Source: Armigeres subalbatus
Lineage: Eukaryota; Arthropoda; Insecta; Diptera; Culicidae
Assembly (NCBI RefSeq): GCF_024139115.2
Contig: NC_085140.1
Location: forward strand, 331,511,953-331,575,952
Direction of reading: 5' to 3'
Length of the DNA: 64,000 bases
Part shown: positions 56,951-64,000 of the stretch, one piece after another
Layout: every line of letters begins with the position of its first letter
How positions within the stretch are numbered: position 1 is the first letter of the stretch
Made by a program: the position numbers and the translations under genes
Notes under the pieces: generated by a model
What the model saw: only the letters and a program-made list of their open reading frames with translations
Told to the model about the DNA's origin: nothing
The model's database searches: none

Positions 56951-58366
56951 TATTTTGAATCTCCTGTGTTAGATTATTAAGTGATTAGCGTGAAGAAAAA
57001 CATTGCCTTTCTGTATATTTGGTTTTTTGACGAAATTGCGCAAAACGCAAAAAAAAATCCACTTATAATGCTTTTTCCGGCTTGGACTCTTGTTCAAAAA
57101 ATGTAACGTGCCTTGATTTGACTGGTTCTACGTAAAACCTATTTTTTTTAAATCTTTTATTTATTATTGTTATTGCCTGTTTTCCCGCTTGCCGGGCAGT
57201 GGCAACTACATAGGGGAATGGTTCGCCACTTCATCTCATAGCTCCTATTTCAATCCCATCAAAAACAAAGCAATGGAAAGGAATTTGGTTTGTTTATTAT
57301 TTTTGTGATTTTTTTCAGCAGTGAGCACGCATGTTGACAAAAAGAAGCGACGAATTTGGTGCCGTATTTCTTTGTTTAGCGATGAGATGGATATATGTAC
57401 AGTGAGATGGAGATCGGAACATTTCCCCTATATTGCCACCAGTGTTGTCCCGCTTGCCGGGCAGTGCACACTGTTTTCTTTCAAGGAAAAACGTGATCGA
57501 AATTATTTTGGCGTATAAAAAAGCATTTTAGACCCATAGGTTGTTCAGCAAAGTGATTCCATTTATTATTCTTGATTTTTTGGATGTATCTATTTTGTGA
57601 TTAATTCACCTAGAAGTGAGAAATTTTTTTTTTTATTATAAATTTTAAAAATTTACTTTGTTAGGCAAAGTAGTAGAAAAAGTCATAGGAAATATTTTAC
57701 TGATGACACTATAGGTCTATCTGTAAATTTCAATGGTCAAAATTAATTTTTCAATAAAAATAGACTGAAATTTTTTTTTCTGTGAATAACTTTTTCTGTC
57801 GATTTTCTACAATTTTCAAATGTTCTACGATTTGAAGCGCTATAAAAAAACACGTTTTGCAAAAAAAAAATAATATCTTATATATAAAGAAATATTTGGG
57901 ATTTCCAAGCAAAAAAAGTTCTTTTTCAGTACAATAAATCTACTAAACATGTATATTTCTGCAAATCAAATTACCCTCATTTAAAACCAGTGGCGCCGGG
58001 AGTGGGTGGGACAAGTAGGACATGTCCTACGCATGAAAATACCTGGGTAGGACACTCAAAGCATTGTCCTACCCATGATTATGGTAAGAACATACCATAT
58101 GGACAACTGAAGAATCTAATACTATCAATATTGTTCCAATTTTTGGATATAAAAAAATCCTTCAAATATTTCAAAGTTCATCAGAGATTTGAACTGCCAA
58201 TCGTGGAGGTTCCCGGTGTTATAAAGAATCCATCTTTTCCGAAAAGGCTCCTCAGTGTCCGCAAGGAATTCTTTCTATTCCAAAAAGTGCTCAATGATGT
58301 ATTGAGATTTTCCAAGAAGTCTTGAAGTTTTTAATATTTTCTAATCTTCCACAAAATTATTATTGA

Positions 58367-58790
58367 TTTTTTTTTTTTGGAAGTACGTAATTATTTCTGC
58401 TAGCTCAGGAAGGCTCACAAAATTTCTGAAATTGTATAAATATTGACAGGACGGCAGGTGAATTGAACAAACGTTGATAATCTAAACATCTAAACTAAGC
58501 TTAAACTAACTGTACTTGGGATTTACCACCTGTTCTGGAAGTACACAATTCAAATAGGGGCGAGCATGGGATTGAACCCACGACCTCCTGTCTAAAGGCT
58601 ACCTTACACCTCGGGAAAATTTTCCGCCAGATTTTGATCCCCGTGCATTTTAAATGGGGCCGGGATTTTGATTTTCCGTGCCCGAATCCCGAAAATGCGT
58701 GGGGAAAACGCGGACCACATTCGCGAGGTGTGAGGCTACCTTAAGGCAGAAGCGATAGTCACTAGACTACCGAGCTTCTCTCGAAAAGTT
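58367..58790 (-). mobile_element. tRNA-headed SINE inside the hAT element
   Basis: On minus: head with A-box-like TAGTCTAGTGAC near 58758-58769, B-box GGGTTCAATCCC near 58568-58579, a body, and a long A-run ending at about 58367. The tRNA-like region is split by a small MITE at 58596-58743. Without that insert the SINE is roughly 280 bp. Confidence 0.75.
58596..58743. mobile_element. Small MITE inside the SINE head
   Basis: AAGGCTACCTTACACCTCG and the inverted AAGGTAGCCTCACACCTCG form imperfect TIRs; alternatively AGGCTACCTTA is an 11-bp TSD around a shorter element (58607-58732). A related sequence at 1786-1905 shares GTAGCCTCACA, which favours the longer reading. Confidence 0.65.
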
Positions 58791-59085
58791 GAGTTGTTAC
58801 AAGGATACGAGAGAAAAATCGTAGGAATATGTAAATATGAAGTGGTTTATGATAATTGTAGCACATTCGGACATTTGATAGCAACCCTATGAGAAAAACA
58901 ATTCTGGAAGCTTCTAAAAGTTTATTGAAATCTATAGGAATCACAATTATACTTCGTTTGCATGCAATCTTAGAAGTTACTAAGAAATAAGTCTAAAATT
59001 CGGGGTAACATAGTTCTTGGGATTTTTGAAAAACCTCTTAAATAGTACTGAATATCTTGAAAGATTCTTGGACGATCATAAGCAT

Positions 59086-59182
59086 CCCAAGTAACATTTT
59101 TAGTTTTATAACGCTCTTGAAAACCATTTTTTACACTACAAGAGTGCCTAAAAACCATTATAAAACCAAAATGTTACTGGGG
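59086..59182. mobile_element. 97-bp palindromic MITE (CCCAAGTAACATTTT ends)
   Basis: CCCAAGTAACATTTT and AAAATGTTACTGGGG are inverted, with TTTTATAA and CTCTTG blocks also mirrored. Similar CCCAAGTAACA termini occur near 28344. TSD not clear. Confidence 0.6.
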
Positions 59183-60027
59183 ATATCTGGTAAAACGTAG
59201 CAATGTTTATGAAGAATTCTGAAGGAGCGAATTGCTTTAAGGTGATTATACAATCAAGCCAAGTGGTGAATTTCAAATTCACCACACGGTTTCTACTCCT
59301 GTTATGAAAAGTTCAAATCTAGCGTAATAATTCTCGTACAATGTTGAAATTAAAGTCGATTGTTTAGCATAAGTAAGCAAACGATCTACGGATGTTTCAT
59401 CTCCATAGGCGTTGTGGTTCTCTCAATTCGTGCTCTTGAAAAATCACTAGAAAAAGCACGTGGTTTCCAAGATGGCCGATTTGTGGCTTTGTTGTATAAC
59501 CACCTTAAGTTAGTGAATAAAACCAATTAATAGCCATAGGGAGTATCATAACTTATCTGAAGATGTCCGAGAAAAATGTTTTGAGTTTCAAGAGGATCTG
59601 CGGAAAGTTCATGAAACTCCTTAAAATTAGTTTATACATTTGATACTCCAGTAACAGATTCGCCTTTATTTTTTTTTATGTTAGTAAATTCAAGTTTCAA
59701 CGTTCCAAAATATTATTTGGGTCTAGAAAATACATTTTCGACGTTTTGTCCTACCCACGTCTTGGGACGTGGCCGCGCCTCTGTTTAAAACTATAAAGTT
59801 AACGCTAATAAATCATGGGAAACCCATTTGTCGCTCAATGTCCCTGTCGTGGTACAACCGTGAACGTAATGGATGCCATTTTAATTTTTAACCAGTTCAG
59901 TAAAGCTGTGTGTCATGCTGTCGTTCAAAACATGAAAAAATTGTTTCCAATTTCATGAAATAAATACATGTATCATATCTTTTATTTTTAAAATTTTTAT
60001 TAAATTGTTTTATATTTCAAAACGTTA

Positions 60028-61099
60028 AGGTACCCCGGGGCAAGTGAAAATACGGGGTAAGTGGGTACTATGACTGCAGATGAATAGATGAACGTTTTTA
60101 ATGGTAACAATGTTCTACGAAGATGAAGCAGAACTATATAAACGAGTATACCCGACACAAAAATATTTGGAATCAAAACCATTCGAGGCACCATACTAAT
60201 TCTATTGCTTGATCATAACTTTAAACTTCCGAGGAAATCTATCACTTTTATTTTATTTCAATGGATTTCAAACTAAATAGTCGTTTCTAAATTAATCATT
60301 GATGTGGAAAGTGAATACTTTGAGCAATTAAATAATTGTGTGACATCGAAAACGTTTTAAAAGCTTTGATTAAAACCAAAATCTGCAATTTTCACTTGCC
60401 CTTGAGTTTTAACATACATGGGGCAAGTGGGACATATTTGAACAACATTTTCGTTAAAGCTATTTTAATTGTTTTAGATGGTTGTCTAGTGAAAAATAAC
60501 TTCGTCATTCATATATCATATGGATCTGAATCAGATGCAGTTTGATCTCGTTGTTAAAAAGTATATTGTACAATTTATTACCAAATGAGTTGTTTACATT
60601 CTGAAAATTAGCTCTCGCATGAAGAAGAGCAATGGCTATAACTATACGATATTCTTCCGTTTACAGTGCAAATAATGTATTTATTCTACAATATGTCAAC
60701 AGGATTTGTCTTGTGTTTGGTAATTTAAAACTTCGCATCAGATTTTCAGATAAATAAAGTGCTTAACACATAAATTGGCTATTTCGTTCTGTGACAAACT
60801 AAAAACACAGCGCATCCCCTGAATAAAAACGTTTTTTTTTCGTTCGACAGTAGAAAACAGAATAGGTCCCACTTGCCCCGTTTGAAGGGATAAGTGGGTC
60901 CTGAAGGTATTTTTTTTTTCTTGAGCTAGCAATATTTTTGTAATTGAATAAATGGCTTTCAACACCTCTACACCTCAACAATGGAAGCATATAATGATGT
61001 ATCCGTGGTTAATGTTCTGAAATAACCTGATTTCTAAGTATACGTTAACAATTTTGCTGAACTAGCGTTTTTTTAGGTCCCATTTGCCCCGGGGTACCT
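60028..61099. mobile_element. 1.07-kb TA-flanked element with GGGGCAAGTGGG repeats
   Basis: The inverted ends AGGTACCCCGGGGCAA lie inside TA (60026-60027 and 61100-61101). Motifs GGGGCAAGTGGGAC and CCCACTTGCCCCG recur in both halves (near 60420, 60870 and 61080). No transposase. Its organisation parallels the elements at 15751 and 46186. Confidence 0.8.
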
Positions 61100-61199
61100 T
61101 ATCACAAAAGTGATAATTACCGCTACAATTGCTCTAGATATTGAGTTGAGTTGCTTTTGCTTTTCTACCTATATAGAGCGGAATAATTGGTTCAATGTA

Positions 61200-61397
61200 C
61201 ACCCGATTCTTTTTTTACACGGGGGATGCGTTCCGTGTAAAAAAAGTTTTCAGTTCAAAATTCGAAAATCCGTGTAAAAAAAGTTTTATGATTTCTCGAT
61301 TTCTCGAATCATGCAAAATGCAATTTTGCAAAAATTTTGTATTGGATTTTTTTACACGGCCGTGTAAAAAAAATCCGTGTAAAAACAGAATCGGGAG
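61200..61397. mobile_element. 198-bp MITE with TTTTTACACGG repeats
   Basis: CACCCGATTCTTTTTTTACA at the left is mirrored by TGTAAAAACAGAATCGGGAG at the right, inside TA (61198-61199, 61398-61399). CCGTGTAAAAAAA recurs about five times inside. A fragment of the family lies at 46125-46183. Confidence 0.75.
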
Positions 61398-62007
61398 TAC
61401 TATATTTAATTTTACGTAGTTTACGTCGAGCGGTCGTGTCTTGTATGCAACCCCATTTTTTCAATTATAGCATGTTCATACCAATCATGATTTTATATTA
61501 AACGGCCGTTTATATTAACCACCGGAATATTATCCACCGTTGAAAGCATTTTTCATACACCCAAAAAACAAATCTGACAATTATTGTATAAGATCTGGGC
61601 ATATACAATTCTGTAAGCTTTTTATACAAATATTGTACAATAATTGTATTGAAATAATACAGATTTTGTATTGCCGATTTCACCAATTTGAAGAGTTATG
61701 TGTAGATTGTGATTTGCCCGCTTCTTTTTCTCACACTCACTCTCATTTCGGGTTGATCGATTTTTGTTACTGAAATTTACCCAATTATAACCCATTACTC
61801 GTTAGTCACATGTAAGCGTGTACACTAAATCGATTCCCGCCATGATTTGACGTCTATTTGTTTTCAGATTGGGCACTCACACTCAAATATTATACACGGA
61901 AAATCAAACTTTTTTGAGTGTATTGAGTGTGAGAAAAAGATGACTGTGAGAAAAAAAATCTCGCAGAACTCTTATAAAGTGCAAAAAGCGCAATATATGC
62001 CCAATTA

Positions 62008-62246
62008 CAGTATCCCCCCGCTTATCCGGACCTCGCTAGTCCGACGACTCGTTAGTCCGGATCTCGCTAATTCGGAATTTTCCGGATTAAAAAGTATCAA
62101 CACCCATTTAAACACATTATGCTGTCAGTTTTCAAATTTGTGCTGTGATTTTGTTTTGGTTCATTTGTATGGATTTGACAGTCGGATTAACGAGAGAAAC
62201 CCCGATAGTCCGGCAATACATTTGTCGGATCAGCGGGGGTATACTG
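62008..62246. mobile_element. 239-bp pogo/Tigger-type MITE
   Basis: CAGTATCCCCCCGCTTATCC and the inverted CAGTATACCCCCGCTGATCC lie inside TA (62006-62007 and 62247-62248). Internal GCTAGTCCG / TAGTCCGG motifs occur in both orientations. CAGTAT ends with TA are typical of Tigger-like elements. Confidence 0.85.
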
Positions 62247-63187
62247 TATTATACAGTTTCTGCAAGGTTCTTATGCAGAACTGTATTAAAATCTGCCATC
62301 CGCTGGTTGGGTGTAGTATATAAGTTTTATTACTAATTTTTCCTCATAGGTTTTAGCATGGAAGGGACAACGAGCGACAAATTATTTTCTCATGATTCAA
62401 TGGCGTTAGCCTTATAGTTTTGAATAGGGTAATTTGATTTGCACAAATTTGCACGTTTTGTAGATTTTTTGTACTGAAAAATGAAATATATAAGATATAA
62501 AAATAATGTTTTTTTAGCAAAACGTGTCTTTTTTTATAGCCCTTCAAATAGTAGAACATTTGAAAATTGTAGAAAAGCAATACAAAAAGTTATTTAAAGA
62601 AAAGTGATTTTGAGTTTATTTTTTGAAAAAATCAATTTTGGCCACTGAAATTTAGAGATAGACCTATAGTGTCACATCCAAAAAATCAAGAATATTGAAT
62701 GGAATCACTTTGCTGAAGAACGTATAGGTTCAAAATGCTTTTCTACGCGCCAAAATAATTTCGATCACGTTTTCCGTAAAAGGAAACAGTGTGCAGTGGC
62801 AACTTTATTGCCACCAATGTTGTCCCGCTTGACGGGCAGTGGCAACTATATTGCCACCAATTTTTCAATGTTTCTGAAAAAAGAAAAAAGAAAAAGGCTC
62901 AAAATAATTTTCTTATCAAAATGTTTCTGAGCTGTTTATTGTATAACAAACATACATTTGAGTTTAATTTACCGGTGATGGATCGACTGTATGTAAATAT
63001 TTTCCCATTGAAAAATACACAATTCCCGTGTCGAAACGTCGGGTAAATAATAAACTTGTCGTGAAAATTGTAAGACTAAGTTCAATAAACAGAATACGAG
63101 TTTAATACCCTGTCAACATTGTGTCGGTGTCCTATTGTTGTTTTTGTTAATTTATTGTTTAGATTTGTCTGCCTTATAGAGGGTTAA

Positions 63188-64000
63188 ACAATCAGAGCTT
63201 CAGACTTAGTACTTATTCACTTTAAACATGACCATGCAATGATAATTGAGGAAAAGAGGTAAGGCTTTGAAAACTGTAGGGAGAGATCCCCCAGCGCCGG
63301 ACACCTCCCAGCACCGTACACTTCTCAAAACGATACTTGCAGAGGTCCTTCCACCATCTAATGTAGTGCAAAGGATAGCTATTTCAAAGTTCTTTACCTG
63401 TAGGAAAAATTTGATCTTTAGGTTGAAAGCTTTGTTGAAAATTTAGGATTGAAAAAAAAGATGGTCAAAATTTTCTTTTTTTACCTTACCTTAGAAGGTT
63501 TGATTCAACAAGATCAAATTTGATCGGAAGCATTCTAATCATGTAGAGAATTGTTGAATAACGATCATGATTTGTTAGATATGTTATGTAATTGTGGTGC
63601 AAAATCAATTTCGTCTATCCAGCTGCTGTCCCCCAGCTGTCCGGACAGTGAGATTCTTATGTAAGCAAATAGTCATTCGTGAACCTGTTTTGTTAAACTT
63701 ACTTCAATTTAATTGCTTCTTCTTACTAAAGTTTCAGGAAGCTACAGAAATAAGTAAAACAAAAATTTTAAGATGGCATTGATAAAAGGTGAGAATTCTG
63801 AGTAGGATGTAAGAAATTTAGCTGGAGAGTCGAATAAGCTCTATTAACAGCTTTTAATATCCACAATTCAAAGCAAGTGAAAAATATCGCTATTCGTCTC
63901 TACTCATATAATAGCAACTTCGCTATATTTGAACATGATGCAAAAGTGTCCGGTACTAGGGTACGCTTTTCTGAAAGGTGAAATTTTCCACCAAAATTCA
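63188..64000. other. No supported gene at the right edge
   Basis: AT-rich sequence with a few G+C-richer motifs (CCCCCAGCGCCGGACACC near 63290, GTGTCCGGTACTAGGGTA near 63946) that may belong to an element extending beyond the window. Confidence 0.35.

Larger units (their letters stand above)
57988..59783. mobile_element. 1.8-kb non-autonomous hAT-type element
   Basis: CAGTGGCGCCG at the left and GCGCCTCTG at the right are flanked by the 8-bp duplication TTTAAAAC (57980-57987 and 59784-59791). Subterminal GTAGGACA / TGTCCTAC motifs are repeated at both ends. The inverted copy of the host sequence near 62405-62430 shows the uninterrupted site. No transposase is visible. A SINE and two MITEs lie within. 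Confidence 0.85.
56483..63183. mobile_element. 6.7-kb span with piggyBac-type ends and nested elements
   Basis: CCCTTTATAAGGCA at the left and TGCCTTATAGAGGG at the right form 14-bp TIRs (one mismatch) inside TTAA (56479-56482 and 63184-63187), the piggyBac pattern. Copies of GGCA(G/A)TGGCAACTATATTGCCACCA are found near both ends, with CCCGCTTGCCGGGCAGTG variants. Inside are long inverted arms (57452-57987 with 59792-59870, and 62362-62810 inverted) and several other elements. No piggyBac transposase frame was found. Confidence 0.6.

Noticed and set aside
57990..58325. 111-codon frame at the left end of the hAT element
   Set aside because: Starts in the element's TIR and lacks any hAT transposase motif (no BED finger or dimerisation domain).

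Overview
The window looks like an accessory stretch of an insect genome, most likely an aedine mosquito. This rests on short (56-71 bp) spliceosomal introns in the host genes, AT-rich spacers, Jockey- and RTE-type LINEs, tRNA-headed SINEs, many palindromic MITEs with TA or TTAA flanks, small Helitrons and simple satellites. It is an inference; no database was searched. No rRNA, functional tRNA, CRISPR or bacterial features are visible.

Only three host genes can be supported. (1) A two-coding-exon gene on + (10537-10567 joined to 17253-17386) encodes a 54-residue single-pass membrane micropeptide. Its 6.7 kb intron carries a 4.3 kb G-poor AATCCA satellite and a TA-flanked element with a Helitron inside it. 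(2, 3) Two complete seven-exon paralogues on - encode secreted S9B dipeptidyl-peptidase-4-like serine peptidases (34109-36718 and 50649-53278). They have identical intron phases and matching catalytic residues, and about 14 kb of mobile DNA separates them.

Layout: 0-9 kb is LINE debris, a hAT-type element with a nested MITE, a polypyrimidine tract, an eight-unit 150-bp tandem repeat, a SINE and a Helitron. 10-19.6 kb is the micropeptide gene. 20-27 kb holds a full-length but dead Jockey-clade LINE, a mariner DD37D-type transposase pseudogene and a 440-bp SINE. 28-34 kb has a SINE nested in a SINE, an RTE-like LINE with two insertions (one a perfect 98-bp palindrome) and a LINE fragment with an RNase H motif. 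34-53.3 kb holds the peptidase pair, with a second full-length Jockey-clade LINE, fold-back elements and TA-flanked elements between them. 53.3-64 kb is a palimpsest: a 6.7 kb span with piggyBac-type ends encloses a hAT element, which encloses a SINE, which encloses a MITE.

Most long open frames in the repeats (satellites, polypyrimidine tract, inverted repeats) are side effects of periodic or palindromic sequence, not genes. Element boundaries were called by eye from target-site duplications (TSDs) and terminal inverted repeats (TIRs).
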